Source: Paracoccaceae bacterium (lineage in GTDB: Bacteria; Pseudomonadota; Alphaproteobacteria; Rhodobacterales; Rhodobacteraceae). From it: 64,000 bases of DNA. Positions 55,103 to 64,000 of the stretch are shown in pieces; the first letter of the stretch is position 1; every line of letters starts with the position of its first letter. Under the pieces are notes generated by a model. It saw only the letters and a list, made by a program, of their open reading frames with translations, did not search any database and had not been told where the DNA came from. The stretch covers positions 62,001 through 126,000 of the forward strand of contig JAIOYF010000006.1 of assembly GCA_021741245.1 (NCBI GenBank), read 5' to 3'. The translations under genes were made by a program, and so were the position numbers.

Positions 55103-56905
55103 ATGACTGCTTATCCATACGAAGTGCATGATTACGACGTGGTTGTGGTGGGTGCCGGCGGCGCGGGCCTTCGGGCCACGCTAGGCATGGCCGAACAGGG
55201 CCTGCGCACCGCCTGTGTGACCAAGGTGTTTCCAACCCGCAGCCATACCGTGGCGGCGCAAGGCGGCATTGCAGCCAGCCTTGGCAATATGGGCCCGGAT
55301 TCATGGCAATGGCACATGTACGACACCGTCAAGGGGTCTGACTGGCTGGGCGATACTGACGCGATGGAATATCTGGCGCGTGAGGCACCAAAGGCGGTTT
55401 ATGAGTTGGAGCATTACGGCGTGCCCTTCTCGCGCACCGAAGAAGGCAAGATCTATCAGCGTCCCTTTGGTGGCCACACCACCGAATATGGCGAGGGCCC
55501 CCCGGTGCAGCGCACCTGTGCCGCAGCCGACCGCACGGGCCACGCGATCTTGCATACGCTTTACGGCCAAAGCCTGAAGAACAACGCTGAATTCTACATC
55601 GAATACTTCGCCCTTGATCTTGTGATCACAGACGGTCGCTGCACGGGCGTTGTGGCATGGAAGCTTGATGACGGCACCATGCATGTGTTCAACGCCAAGA
55701 TGGTGGTCCTGGCCACCGGTGGCTACGGCCGCGCCTATTTCAGCGCGACCAGCGCCCATACCTGCACCGGCGATGGCGGCGGCATGGTGGCGCGGGCTGG
55801 CCTGCCGCTGCAAGACATGGAGTTTGTGCAATTCCACCCGACGGGCATCTATGGCTCCGGCTGTCTGATCACCGAAGGCGCGCGGGGGGAGGGTGGATAC
55901 CTGACCAACTCCAACGGTGAGCGGTTCATGGAACGCTATGCGCCGCATTACAAAGACCTTGCACCCCGCGATTACGTCTCGCGCTGCATGACATTGGAAA
56001 TCCGCGAAGGGCGTGGCGTGGGCGCGAATGGCGACCACATCCATCTGCACCTGAACCACCTGCCCAAAGAAACGCTGGACCTGCGTCTGCCGGGCATCTC
56101 GGAATCGGCACGGATTTTTGCCGGCGTGGACCTGACCAAGGAACCGATCCCGGTTCTGCCAACGGTGCACTACAACATGGGCGGCATTCCCACCAACTAT
56201 TGGGGCGAGGTGCTGAACCCCACGGCAGATAATCCTGACGCCACTTTCCCCGGCCTGATGGCTGTGGGTGAGGCGGGCTGCGCCTCTGTGCATGGGGCGA
56301 ACCGTCTGGGGTCAAACTCGCTGATCGACCTTGTGGTGTTTGGCCGGGCTGCGGCCATTCGCGCGGGCCAGATTGTTGACCCCAAAGCATCCAACGCCCC
56401 CGTCAATACCGCCGAGGTCGACAAGGCGCTTGCCCGCTTTGACGGGCTGCGCCATGCCTCGGGCGCGATTGGCACGTCGGACCTGCGGCTTGAGATGCAG
56501 CGCACGATGCAGGCTGATGCCGCCGTGTTCCGCACCGAAAAGACGCTGGCCGAGGGTGAGGTGAAGATGACCGCAATCGCGGGCAAGATGGCTGATCTAA
56601 AGGTCACCGACCGCAGCATGGTCTGGAACAGCGATCTGATGGAAACGCTGGAACTGACCAACCTGATGCCAAACGCGCTGGCCACGATCTATGGCGCGCA
56701 TGCCCGCACCGAAAGCCGTGGCGCCCACGCGCATGAGGATCACCCCACCCGCGATGACGCCAACTGGCGCAAGCATTCGCTGGCCTATGTCGATGGGGCA
56801 AAAGTGCGTCTGGACTATCGCGCTGTGCATGTGGACCCGCTGACGACCGAGGCCGAGGGCGGCATTTCGTTGAAGAAAATCGCCCCTGCTGAGCGGAAGT
56901 TCTGA
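55103..56905 (+). CDS. sdhA: Succinate dehydrogenase flavoprotein subunit
   Basis: A 600-residue FAD protein. The dinucleotide motif GAGGAG is near residues 17–22, FAD is covalently bound at His48 in SHTVAAQGG, and the substrate Arg/His residues are in HPTGIYG and the [14 protein letters not shown] end of the FAD domain. It oxidises succinate to fumarate. AAGGAACGAAC precedes the ATG. The sdhB gene does not follow directly; two small lipoprotein genes are inserted. Confidence 0.98.
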   Translation: MTAYPYEVHDYDVVVVGAGGAGLRATLGMAEQGLRTACVTKVFPTRSHTVAAQGGIAASLGNMGPDSWQWHMYDTVKGSDWLGDTDAMEYLAREAPKAVYELEHYGVPFSRTEEGKIYQRPFGGHTTEYGEGPPVQRTCAAADRTGHAILHTLYGQSLKNNAEFYIEYFALDLVITDGRCTGVVAWKLDDGTMHVFNAKMVVLATGGYGRAYFSATSAHTCTGDGGGMVARAGLPLQDMEFVQFHPTGIYGSGCLITEGARGEGGYLTNSNGERFMERYAPHYKDLAPRDYVSRCMTLEIREGRGVGANGDHIHLHLNHLPKETLDLRLPGISESARIFAGVDLTKEPIPVLPTVHYNMGGIPTNYWGEVLNPTADNPDATFPGLMAVGEAGCASVHGANRLGSNSLIDLVVFGRAAAIRAGQIVDPKASNAPVNTAEVDKALARFDGLRHASGAIGTSDLRLEMQRTMQADAAVFRTEKTLAEGEVKMTAIAGKMADLKVTDRSMVWNSDLMETLELTNLMPNALATIYGAHARTESRGAHAHEDHPTRDDANWRKHSLAYVDGAKVRLDYRAVHVDPLTTEAEGGISLKKIAPAERKF

Positions 56906-57027
56906 TGCAGGATGCGCCGGCATATGGGCCGCTTTCCGCCTCTGCACAGGTTTGTGCGGGGCGGGGGGCTTTTCATCGCCGGGGCCGCGGCTCTTACTAT
57001 GGGGTCAACCCATACAGGAGAGCCGTG

Positions 57028-57339
57028 ATGCATCGAATTGGTCCTATGGCCTTGATCTTGTTGGCTGGCTGCTCGCCGCAGGATATGGCTGATCAGCTGG
57101 GTCGCCGCGCCGCCGAGTCGGTGGTGATGCCAGTGATGGCAACCCGTATGCCAAGTGGTCGCGCGCAGGCCGCAACCACCTGCATCGTCCAGAACGCCAC
57201 AGCGGCCGAAGTGCAGGCCCTTGCGCGCGATGTGGGCGTGGTGGCAGGCACCTTGACCACGTCGAACATCGCAACAATTGCCGCGCGTCCCGAAACACAA
57301 GCCTGCTTTGCCGCCGCTGGCGTGCCGATGGTGGGGTAG
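57028..57339 (+). CDS. Small lipoprotein between sdhA and sdhB (1)
   Basis: A 103-residue lipoprotein: signal MHRIGPMALILLAGC with lipobox LLAGC, then a mature part with two cysteines (TTCIVQN and QACFAA) and an alanine-rich helix. GGAGAGCC precedes the ATG at good spacing. It lies inside the sdh operon. From memory, a gene pair in this position occurs in Rhodobacter. Function unknown. Confidence 0.7.
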   Translation: MHRIGPMALILLAGCSPQDMADQLGRRAAESVVMPVMATRMPSGRAQAATTCIVQNATAAEVQALARDVGVVAGTLTTSNIATIAARPETQACFAAAGVPMVG

Positions 57340-57343
57340 GGTG

Positions 57344-57637
57344 ATGAAGAAACTTGTCCTTCTTGCCCCGATCGCGCTGCTGTCCTGCGGGCCGATCCCT
57401 TTGGCGCAGGCGGAACGTCAATGTCTGGAACGCGCCCGTCTGGCGCAGCAACCGCGTGGAGAAGTCGCCTTGGGCGCAAACTCGAACGGCAAGGCGGTTG
57501 GCAGTTTTGAAGTGAACATCAGTTCCGACTTCATCCTTGGGCGTGATCCGTCTGCCGTTTATGACATCTGCGTTCAACAGAAATCCGGGCAGGCCCCCAG
57601 CCGCCCACTCTACTCATTCCCGGAATGGAAGGGATAA
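57344..57637 (+). CDS. Small lipoprotein or secreted protein between sdhA and sdhB (2)
   Basis: A 97-residue protein with an N-terminal signal that contains a lipobox-like LLSC (Cys15) followed by GPIPLAQA, so processing could be by either lipoprotein or ordinary signal peptidase. The mature part has two cysteines (RQCLERA and DICVQQ) and a VGSFEVNISSDFILGRDP segment. It starts four bases after the preceding stop with weak GTAGGG upstream, and ends three bases before sdhB. No family recognised. Confidence 0.65.
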   Translation: MKKLVLLAPIALLSCGPIPLAQAERQCLERARLAQQPRGEVALGANSNGKAVGSFEVNISSDFILGRDPSAVYDICVQQKSGQAPSRPLYSFPEWKG

Positions 57638-57640
57638 GAT

Positions 57641-58417
57641 ATGGTCCAGTTTACGCTTCCCAAGAACTCAACAATCCGCACTGGCAAGACATGGCCAAAG
57701 CCGGATGGCAAGAATGTGCGGAAATTCCAGATCTACCGCTGGAACCCCGACGATGGCAAAAACCCGCAGGTTGATACCTATTTCATCGACATGGACAAAT
57801 GCGGTCCCATGGTTCTGGACGCGCTGATCAAGATCAAGAATGAGATTGATCCAACGCTGACCTTCCGCCGGTCGTGCCGTGAGGGGATCTGCGGATCTTG
57901 TGCGATGAACATCGACGGCATCAACACCTTGGCCTGTATCTATGGGCTGGACGAGGTGAAGGGCGATGTCAAAATCTACCCGCTGCCGCACATGCCGGTG
58001 ATCAAGGACCTGATCCCCGACCTGACCCATTTCTATGCCCAGCATGCATCCATCATGCCGTGGCTGGAAACCAAAACCAATCGCCCGGCCAAGGAATGGC
58101 GTCAGTCGATTGAAGACCGCGAAAAGCTGGATGGTCTGTATGAATGCGTCATGTGCGCCTCGTGCAGCACCTCTTGCCCAAGCTATTGGTGGAACAGCGA
58201 CAAATACCTTGGGCCCGCAGCCCTTTTGCACGCCTATCGCTGGATCATCGACAGCCGGGATGAGGCAACGGGCGAGCGTCTGGATGATCTGGAAGATCCG
58301 TTCAAGCTTTATCGGTGCCACACCATCATGAACTGCGCCAAGACCTGCCCCAAAGGGTTGAACCCGGCCAAGGCGATTGCCGAGATCAAGAAGATGATGG
58401 TCAGCCGGGTGGTCTGA
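57641..58417 (+). CDS. sdhB: Succinate dehydrogenase iron-sulfur subunit
   Basis: A 258-residue subunit with three clusters: [2Fe-2S] ligands Cys79, Cys84, Cys87 and Cys99 (CREGICGSC…C), and [4Fe-4S] and [3Fe-4S] ligands in [12 protein letters not shown] and in [12 protein letters not shown]. It passes electrons from FAD to the membrane quinone site. It ends the operon, followed by a strong terminator. Confidence 0.98.
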   Translation: MVQFTLPKNSTIRTGKTWPKPDGKNVRKFQIYRWNPDDGKNPQVDTYFIDMDKCGPMVLDALIKIKNEIDPTLTFRRSCREGICGSCAMNIDGINTLACIYGLDEVKGDVKIYPLPHMPVIKDLIPDLTHFYAQHASIMPWLETKTNRPAKEWRQSIEDREKLDGLYECVMCASCSTSCPSYWWNSDKYLGPAALLHAYRWIIDSRDEATGERLDDLEDPFKLYRCHTIMNCAKTCPKGLNPAKAIAEIKKMMVSRVV

Positions 58418-58446
58418 CGCCGCTCTGCACTGACGCACAGCCTTTG

Positions 58447-58480
58447 CGCCCCCCGGACAGGTGTTCCGGGGGGCGTTTTG
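58447..58480 (+). terminator. Terminator of the sdh operon
   Basis: CGCCCCCCGGA and TCCGGGGGGCG form a perfect 11-bp stem with a seven-base loop, followed by TTTTGC. It starts 30 bases after the sdhB stop. Confidence 0.85.
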
Positions 58481-58513
58481 CTATAGTCTTGGGTCAGTAT
58501 GAAAGGGAGGACG

Positions 58514-59500
58514 ATGGGACAGCTGGTCAAAGGCGAATGGCACGACGAATGGTATGATACCTCAAAGACGGGGGGGGCGTTTGTGCGCACCGATGCGGCT
58601 TTTCGCAACTGGGTCACCCCGGATGGTGCGGCAGGCCCGTCGGGAAAGTCTGGCTTCAAGGCGGAGAGCGGGCGCTATCATCTTTATGTCTCTTACGCTT
58701 GCCCATGGGCGCATCGGACGCTGATCTTTCGCGCGCTCAAGGGGCTGACGGATCATATCGACATCTCGGTCGTGCATCCCGATATGCTGTCGGACGGCTG
58801 GACCTTTGCCACCGATTTTCCCGGCACCACCGGGGATCGGCAATTCGGCCTGCCGTTTTTGCGCGATATCTATATCCGCGCTCTGCCCGATGTGTCTGGC
58901 CGGGTGACGGTGCCGATCTTGTGGGACAAGGCCAGCGGACAGATCGTGTCCAACGAATCCTCCGAGATCATTCGCATGTTCAACAGTGCCTTTGACGGGG
59001 TAACGGGCAATAGCGATGATTACTGGCCCGAGGACCTGCGCCACGCCATGGAGCCTGTGAACGCCCGGATTTATGACACTGTGAACAACGGCGTCTACAA
59101 GGCGGGGTTTGCAACGACCCAAGCGGCCTATGACAAAGCGGTTGAGGCGCTGTTTGACAGCCTTGATTGGCTGGAAGACCGCCTGTCGCACACTCGCTAT
59201 CTGATGGGCGCGCGCGTGACCGAGGCGGATTGGCGGCTGTTCCCCACGTTGATCCGCTTTGACCCAGTCTATCACGGGCATTTCAAATGCAACCGCCGCC
59301 GGATCGTGGATTACCCCCATCTCTGGGCCTATACGCGCGAGTTGTATCAATGGCCGGGCGTCGCAGGGACGGTGTTCTTTGATCATTTCATCCGCCACTA
59401 TCACTATAGCCATGAGACGATTAACCCCCATCGCATCGTGCCGATCGGCCCCGTGATCGACTATGATGCGCCCCATGGGCGGGCGAATATGGTGCCATAG
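58514..59500 (+). CDS. Glutathionyl-hydroquinone reductase (Xi-class GST)
   Basis: A 328-residue Xi-class glutathione transferase of the YqjG/ECM4 type. The catalytic Cys63 is in YACPWAHRTL, and a GST C-terminal helical domain with conserved Tyr/Trp residues (YNRRR-like CNRRRIVDYPHLW) follows. It reduces glutathionyl-hydroquinones, helping recycle quinones. GGGAGG precedes the ATG. Confidence 0.9.
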   Translation: MGQLVKGEWHDEWYDTSKTGGAFVRTDAAFRNWVTPDGAAGPSGKSGFKAESGRYHLYVSYACPWAHRTLIFRALKGLTDHIDISVVHPDMLSDGWTFATDFPGTTGDRQFGLPFLRDIYIRALPDVSGRVTVPILWDKASGQIVSNESSEIIRMFNSAFDGVTGNSDDYWPEDLRHAMEPVNARIYDTVNNGVYKAGFATTQAAYDKAVEALFDSLDWLEDRLSHTRYLMGARVTEADWRLFPTLIRFDPVYHGHFKCNRRRIVDYPHLWAYTRELYQWPGVAGTVFFDHFIRHYHYSHETINPHRIVPIGPVIDYDAPHGRANMVP

Positions 59501-59508
59501 GGCCTGTC

Positions 59509-59697
59509 ATGCCGCTGCTTTTGTTGATCCTTTTGGGGGCTGTGCTTGCCTATCTTTGGTGGGAGCGTCGTCAGTCCGGCCTGACGCGCGCCTGCCGTTG
59601 GCGGCAAGAGCGGGCGGCGGGTCAATGGCGTTGTGCGGCCTGCGGGGCGGTCAAAAAGGGCAAGTTGGCCCCCAATCAATGCCAAGCGCGGGATTGA
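59509..59697 (+). CDS. Small membrane protein with Cys-rich tail
   Basis: A 62-residue protein with one N-terminal helix (LLLLILLGAVLAYLWW) and a basic tail holding CAACG and another Cys (Cys42, Cys45, Cys58, plus Cys29), possibly a zinc-ribbon-like knuckle. It follows the GST gene by eight bases and precedes the DUF1989 gene. No good ribosome-binding site is evident. Function unknown. Confidence 0.6.
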   Translation: MPLLLLILLGAVLAYLWWERRQSGLTRACRWRQERAAGQWRCAACGAVKKGKLAPNQCQARD

Positions 59698-59740
59698 CGC
59701 CACCCCACCCTAAAGGAATGGTGGCAAGCAGAGGTGCCCC

Positions 59741-60604
59741 ATGAAACCAGACCATCCCGCCCATTCCGCCCCAGATGATGCCGCCATGCGCCGTGCGATT
59801 GCGCCGGTGATCTGTTACCCGGTGGAGGGCCTGCCCGCGCCCGATCTTGCGCCCTTTCTGGCTGCGCGGGCCACGTGGGAAATGCTGTCTGAAACGCGGG
59901 TTCCGGCGCGGGAGGCGCGGTGTTTTGATGTGCCTGCGGGTTGTTTTTTCCGCATTTCGAGCATCGAGGGGCCACAGGTGGGCGATCTGAACCTGTGGAA
60001 CGCCAACAATCTGGGCGAACGCTTCTTTTCCGGCAAGGCCCGCGCCTTGCATGGCACACATCTGAGCGCGGGGGACAGGATGTGGTCAAACCTGCCCTAT
60101 CTGCGCTCCATGGCCCTGATCACCGAGGATACGCTGGATTGGTACGGGTTTGACGGCTTTGGTGGCAGCGTGCATGACGTGATTGGCACGCGCTGCGATC
60201 CCTATACCCATAATCTGCTGAGCCATGGCGGGCAGTATCATCACTGTTGCCATTCCAACCTGACCCGCGCGCTGAGTGACCGGACCGGCCTGTCGCTGCA
60301 TGAGGCGGAGGTGCATGTGCATGATGTGCTGAACGTTTTCATGTGCACCGGGTTCACGCGGGAGACGGGGCAATATTTCATGAAAGCCTCGCCCGTGCGG
60401 CCCGGCGATTTCATTGAATTCTTTGCGGATATGGATCTGATCGGGGCCTTGTCTGCCTGCCCCGGCGGGGATTGCTCGTCGGTGCATTCCTCGGATCAGG
60501 CGGTCTGTCATCCCTTGCTGGTCGAGGTGTTTCGGCCTCAAAGCCCGCCCGAGGGGTGGCGCGCATCGCCTGCCAACGGATATGATCGCACACATGGTCG
60601 ATAG
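59741..60604 (+). CDS. DUF1989/urea carboxylase-associated family protein
   Basis: A 287-residue protein of the DUF1989 family, related to the UAAP proteins next to urea carboxylase. The conserved GDLNLWNANN, GTRCDPYT and CCHSNLTRAL segments with their Cys/His residues are likely metal ligands. The activity is not established for this branch. GAGGTG precedes the ATG. No urea genes are nearby. A repeated hairpin element follows. Confidence 0.8.
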   Translation: MKPDHPAHSAPDDAAMRRAIAPVICYPVEGLPAPDLAPFLAARATWEMLSETRVPAREARCFDVPAGCFFRISSIEGPQVGDLNLWNANNLGERFFSGKARALHGTHLSAGDRMWSNLPYLRSMALITEDTLDWYGFDGFGGSVHDVIGTRCDPYTHNLLSHGGQYHHCCHSNLTRALSDRTGLSLHEAEVHVHDVLNVFMCTGFTRETGQYFMKASPVRPGDFIEFFADMDLIGALSACPGGDCSSVHSSDQAVCHPLLVEVFRPQSPPEGWRASPANGYDRTHGR

Positions 60605-60608
60605 AAAA

Positions 60609-60671
60609 GGGGGGCTGTCTGCCCCCCTCGGGCTACGCCCTCACCCCCCGAGGATATTTTTGAACAGATGA
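60609..60671 (+). repeat. Extragenic hairpin element, copy B
   Basis: GGGGGGCTGTCTGCCCCCC hairpin, then a C-rich stretch and CCCCCCGAGGATATTTTTG followed by AACAGATGA. It lies between convergent genes, starting five bases after the upstream stop and ending seven bases before the opposite stop, just like copies A and C. Confidence 0.65.
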
Positions 60672-60677
60672 AACGGC

Positions 60678-61661
60678 TTAGCTGAAGCGTTCCACCGATG
60701 CGGCCATGTCGTCATTGTAACGGTCACCATAGGCCCAGCCAACGGGCAAGACGGACTCGATGGCGGCCATATCCGCCGCTGTCAGGAGGATGTCTGAAGC
60801 CCCGGCCCAATCGGCGAGGTGTGACGCGCTGCGGGTGCCGGGAATGGGCAACAGATGATCCCCACGGTGCAGGCACCATGCGATGGCAAGGGCCGCAGGG
60901 TTATGCCCCATAGCGGCGGCAAGCGCGCGGTATTGCAGGATCTTGGCACGATTGTACGGCCAGTTTTCGGCGCTGAACCGGGGGATCTGGCTGCGGAACG
61001 GGCCAAGGTCATGCACCGCCGGGTCCAGCATCGGGTCGCCCAAGGCCCCACGGGCGAGGGGGGAGAAGGGCACGAAGGCCACGCCCAGTTCGGCGCAGGT
61101 CTGGATCAGGCCAAGGTCGGGTTGGCGGCTCCACAGGCTGTATTCGTTTTGCACGGCCATGACGGGATGCACCGCATGGGCGCGGCGCAGGGTATAGGGG
61201 GCGATTTCCGACAGGCCATAGCCGCCGATCTTTCCCTCGCGGATCAGTTCGGCCATGGTTTCGGCGACCTCTTCGATCGGGCGGGTCATCTCATGCCGGT
61301 GCATGTAGAACAGATCGACATAGTCGACACCAAGGCGGCGGAAGGAGCCTTCGAGTTCGCGGCGCAGATGCGCGCGGGAATTGTCGACGCCACGCACGGG
61401 CCCCGAAATGATGCTGGCCTTGGTCGCAATGGTCGGGCGATGTGGGCGGGTCTGCAGCCATGCGCCAATCACCTCTTCCGACAGGCCATTGCCGTAGATA
61501 TTGGCGACGTCGAGAAAGGTGATCCCGTGATCCCAAGCCGCATCAAGACAGGCAAGCGACTCGTCCCGGGTTGTGCTGCCGAAGATGCCGCCAAAGGACA
61601 GGCAGCCCAAACCGATGGCCGAGACGGTGGGGCCAATGGCCCCAAGTTTGCGCTGTTGCAT
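60678..61661 (-). CDS. Aldo/keto reductase
   Basis: A 327-residue AKR TIM barrel. The catalytic tetrad appears as Asp and Tyr in FLDVANIYGNG, Lys in IATKAS, and His in FYMHRHE. GLGCLSFGGIFG and the NADPH-binding GTRSASHL segment agree with the general-stress/voltage-gated K+ channel beta-type group. Substrate unknown. AAGGGAAG precedes ATG 61661. Confidence 0.88.
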   Translation of the reverse strand: MQQRKLGAIGPTVSAIGLGCLSFGGIFGSTTRDESLACLDAAWDHGITFLDVANIYGNGLSEEVIGAWLQTRPHRPTIATKASIISGPVRGVDNSRAHLRRELEGSFRRLGVDYVDLFYMHRHEMTRPIEEVAETMAELIREGKIGGYGLSEIAPYTLRRAHAVHPVMAVQNEYSLWSRQPDLGLIQTCAELGVAFVPFSPLARGALGDPMLDPAVHDLGPFRSQIPRFSAENWPYNRAKILQYRALAAAMGHNPAALAIAWCLHRGDHLLPIPGTRSASHLADWAGASDILLTAADMAAIESVLPVGWAYGDRYNDDMAASVERFS

Positions 61662-61728
61662 GGGCTTCCCTTTTTTGTTGATGGCGGCAGGGAAGCCCAA
61701 GACAGCAAGAGGGTCAAGGGCTTAACGG

Positions 61729-63042
61729 TCAGGGCGTGATGAAATGGACCCCTTGGAAGCCTGCCCGCATCGCGGCCGTGCGCGGCGCCACCGAGGCGGG
61801 GTCGTTTGAGCGCAGGCCCTCGGCAATCAGGGCGGCGAGGGCGGGGGCATCTGCAGGTGTCACACCCCGGCGCACCAGTTCGGGCGTGCCGATGCGCAGA
61901 CCGTTCATGTCCCCGGGCACAGCCGCGATGGGCAAGCCGATGCCAGAGGCCAGAAACCCGGCCTTGTGCAGGGTTTTGGAGGCCGCTTGACCGCCGCCGA
62001 AACCCGCCGCCTCAATGGCGAATTGATGCGAGCCGGTCAGGCCCCGTTCTGCGCCAAACACCGGAAGGCCAAGGTCAAGCAGCGCCCGTGCCAAAGCCTG
62101 CGACAGGGCCACCATGGCCTGCGCATAGGCCGCGCCATGATCGCGCCAGTCCAGCAGCGTGATGGCAAGGGCCGCAGATTTCCCGGCGTCAAAATTGGCC
62201 GTCATGCCCGGATAGGCGATGTGATCCAGACGTTCGGCAAGGCCCGCGTCATTCGTCACGATCAGGCCGCCCGCAGGCCCTCCCAGAGATTTATAGGTGC
62301 TCATCGTGACCAGATGGGCCCCCATGGCCAGCGGGTTGGGAAAACTGCCGCCCGCGATCATGCCGCATTGATGGGCCGCATCAAACAGCACCCATGCCCC
62401 CACCTCATCCGCAATGGCGCGGATTTCGGGCACCGGATGGGGGAAAAGGTTCAGGCTGCCGCCGATGGTGATGATCTTGGGGCGAACCTTTTGGGCAAGG
62501 GCGCGCAGGCCATCAAGGTCAACGGTATAGCCATCGGCGTTGATGGGCGAGGGATGGGTGATCAGCCCGTAAAGCCCGGCGCAGCCATCGGCGTGATGCG
62601 TCACATGGCCCCCGATGCTGCCGGGGGGCGCGATGATCGCATCGCCCGGTTTGGCCAGCGCCATAAAGGCGTAGAGATTGGCCATGGCTCCCGATCCAAC
62701 GCGAATTTCCGCATATTTTGCACCGAAAACCTCGGCCGCAAGTTCGGCGGCGATGACCTCGATCTCTTCGATCGCCTCCAGCCCCATCTCATATTTGTCG
62801 CCCGGATAACCAAGGCTGGGGCGCGAGCCAAGGCCGCGCGACAGGGCCGCTTCGGCCCTTGGGTTCATCACATTTGTAGCGGGGTTGAGGTTGAAACACT
62901 GTTGATCATGGATCGCAAGGTTCTGGGCGATCAAGGCTTCGATCCGGGCATTCACCTGCGCCGAGGGGACGGCGACCTGCGCTGCAAGGGTTTGGATGTA
63001 GCTTTCGGTCGGCACCCAAGGGCGCGGGGCAAGATGGGGCAT
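61729..63042 (-). CDS. SHMT-family PLP enzyme
   Basis: A 437-residue fold-type I PLP enzyme related to serine hydroxymethyltransferase: N-terminal NPATNVMNPR, SGAMANLYAFMAL, DAAHQCGMIAGG (Asp221 pairs with the pyridine nitrogen), and MSTYKSLGGPAGG with PLP Lys251. Housekeeping SHMT has THK at this position; here it is TYK, as in paralogues proposed to act on alpha-methylserine or related substrates. The divergent LysR gene suggests inducible metabolism. AAGGAG precedes ATG 63042. The reaction is not certain. Confidence 0.7.
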   Translation of the reverse strand: MPHLAPRPWVPTESYIQTLAAQVAVPSAQVNARIEALIAQNLAIHDQQCFNLNPATNVMNPRAEAALSRGLGSRPSLGYPGDKYEMGLEAIEEIEVIAAELAAEVFGAKYAEIRVGSGAMANLYAFMALAKPGDAIIAPPGSIGGHVTHHADGCAGLYGLITHPSPINADGYTVDLDGLRALAQKVRPKIITIGGSLNLFPHPVPEIRAIADEVGAWVLFDAAHQCGMIAGGSFPNPLAMGAHLVTMSTYKSLGGPAGGLIVTNDAGLAERLDHIAYPGMTANFDAGKSAALAITLLDWRDHGAAYAQAMVALSQALARALLDLGLPVFGAERGLTGSHQFAIEAAGFGGGQAASKTLHKAGFLASGIGLPIAAVPGDMNGLRIGTPELVRRGVTPADAPALAALIAEGLRSNDPASVAPRTAAMRAGFQGVHFITP

Positions 63043-63134
63043 GGTGATCTCCTTTTTGGACAAGGTGACCTGACTTTCGATTGCGCGCAAATCAGTTTTG
63101 CGAAATTCTAGGGTTAGAAATCCTGAGGGTTGAG

Positions 63135-64000
63135 ATGACCGTTTCCCCACCAAAGCCACGCGACATACCGCTCAATGCCCTGCGAGCGTTTGAGGCGGCG
63201 GCCCGGCTTGGCGGCTTTGCGGCGGCTGGCGCGGAGCTTGGAGTGACGCCGGGCGCGGTGACAGCGCATGTCAAGGCGTTGGAGGCCGAACTGGGGGTTG
63301 CGCTGTTTGAGCGGCAGGCCAAAGGCGTGGCGTTGACCGCGCTTGGGCAGCGCTGTTTGCCGCAACTGGTCGGGGCCTTTGACGCGTTGGCGGCGGCTGT
63401 GCAGCTTTTGCGGGCCGAGGCGGCACCACGGGTGGTGCACATTGCGACACTGCCCGCGATTGCGCAGCTTTGGCTGTCGCCGCGCCTGCCGCAGTTGCGC
63501 CTTGCCGCGCCCGAGATTTCCATCAGCATCACCGCGATGGAGGCCCCGCCCAACCTGAAACGCGCGCCCTTTGATCTGTGCCTGTTCTATGGACATGGGC
63601 AAGGGTCGCTGGCCGAGGATGTGATCTTTCCGGTGTGTTCCCCATCGGTTGCAGACCGTTTGCATGAGGTGGCGGATTTGGCCGATGTGCCGTGCCTGTC
63701 GGATGCGACATGGGCGCAAGATTGGCAGGTTTGGTTGGGGCAGGCCGCCCCGGAGGCATCTATTTTGCCGCGTGGTCCGGTGTTTTCGCTTTATGCGCTG
63801 GCGGTGGAAGAGGCGGTGAATGGCGCAGGCGTGTTGATGGGGCATGAGGCGCTGGTGGCCCGGCATCTGGAGCGCGGGGCTTTGGTGGCGCCGTTTGGCC
63901 CCCGGGTAACCTTGCCGCGTGGCCTGCGGCTTTGGGCGGCGCGCCCGGTTTTCAGGGGCAGCGCGGTGGAGGTGGTTCAGCGCTGGCTGAGCAAAGTCTA
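63135..64000 (+). CDS. LysR-family regulator, GcvA-like (3' end at window edge)
   Basis: The frame is open from ATG 63135 to the window edge, at least 288 residues. PLNALRAFEAAARLGGFAAAGAELGVTPGAVTAHV is the winged helix-turn-helix (quoted here across its helices) and the C-terminal effector domain is nearly complete. GcvA-type PLNALR start. The last two bases (TA) may be the start of the stop codon. It is divergent from the SHMT-like gene with 92 bases between, where its binding site would be expected, and probably controls that gene. Confidence 0.85.
   Translation, partial: MTVSPPKPRDIPLNALRAFEAAARLGGFAAAGAELGVTPGAVTAHVKALEAELGVALFERQAKGVALTALGQRCLPQLVGAFDALAAAVQLLRAEAAPRVVHIATLPAIAQLWLSPRLPQLRLAAPEISISITAMEAPPNLKRAPFDLCLFYGHGQGSLAEDVIFPVCSPSVADRLHEVADLADVPCLSDATWAQDWQVWLGQAAPEASILPRGPVFSLYALAVEEAVNGAGVLMGHEALVARHLERGALVAPFGPRVTLPRGLRLWAARPVFRGSAVEVVQRWLSKV

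Noticed and set aside
55621-55630. A perfect TGTGATCACA inside sdhA
   Set aside because: It is a single copy inside conserved coding sequence (Leu-Val-Ile-Thr-Asp) without a 21-bp partner. It could be an internal site, but codon constraints explain it well enough.

Overview
The window is chromosomal DNA of an alphaproteobacterium of the Rhodobacteraceae/Roseobacteraceae group. This follows from gene content and order: ffh–rpsP–rimM–trmD–rplS–rpmE, an F0 cluster separate from F1 that carries a b' subunit, mipZ, a lpdA–sucB–sucA–sucD–sucC–mdh–mcl2–mch–sdhCDAB block, and numerous small proteins familiar from that group. The DNA is GC-rich and tightly packed, with many ATGA overlaps. I found no tRNA, rRNA, insertion sequence, prophage or CRISPR array.

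Layout. 1–5.2 kb: end of a phosphatase-fold gene, a class II aldolase, a cold-shock protein, a LysR/DMT-transporter pair and a secreted triple-repeat protein. 5.5–13.2 kb: SRP/translation genes with four tandem GNAT acetyltransferases and a chorismate mutase between ffh and rpsP. 13.3–17.5 kb: rhomboid protease, mipZ, malonyl-CoA synthetase and an ArsR regulator. 17.8–20.4 kb: ATP synthase F0. 20.4–24.7 kb: GntR regulator, OmpA-like lipoprotein, Ada-like DNA repair protein, endonuclease III and a PfkB kinase. 24.8–28.1 kb: an unassigned MptE/DUF115-like protein, a sulfotransferase and a GT14-type glycosyltransferase. 28.1–35.7 kb: HIT, DUF1203, MmcQ/YjbR, polA, a GNAT, a zinc-finger protein, lpdA, a MAPEG protein and a secreted protein.

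35.8–58.4 kb is a central-carbon supercluster. The minus-strand run sucC, lipoprotein, sucD, 52-aa membrane peptide, sucA, sucB, lpdA makes 2-oxoglutarate dehydrogenase and succinyl-CoA synthetase. mdh follows, then the ethylmalonyl-CoA-pathway genes mcl2 and mch, then sdhCDAB, which has two small lipoprotein genes between sdhA and sdhB. A separate group at 43.2–47.8 kb holds two methyltransferases, a glycosyltransferase, pepT and a VOC protein. 58.5–64 kb: Xi-class glutathione transferase, DUF1989 protein, aldo/keto reductase, an SHMT-like enzyme and a divergent LysR gene cut by the window edge.

Most notable signals. (1) A perfect palindrome TGTGATCACA occurs in phased arrays exactly 21 bp apart: two perfect copies plus one near copy upstream of sucC, and two copies upstream of sdhC. 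This suggests one unidentified regulator coordinates the suc and sdh operons. (2) Very small membrane or lipoprotein genes sit inside both TCA operons. (3) An extragenic element made of a GC-rich hairpin plus GGATATTT…AACAGATGA recurs three times, each time between convergent genes, and in one case supplies the C-terminal tail of an ArsR protein. (4) Four GNAT paralogues are embedded in the ffh–rpsP operon.
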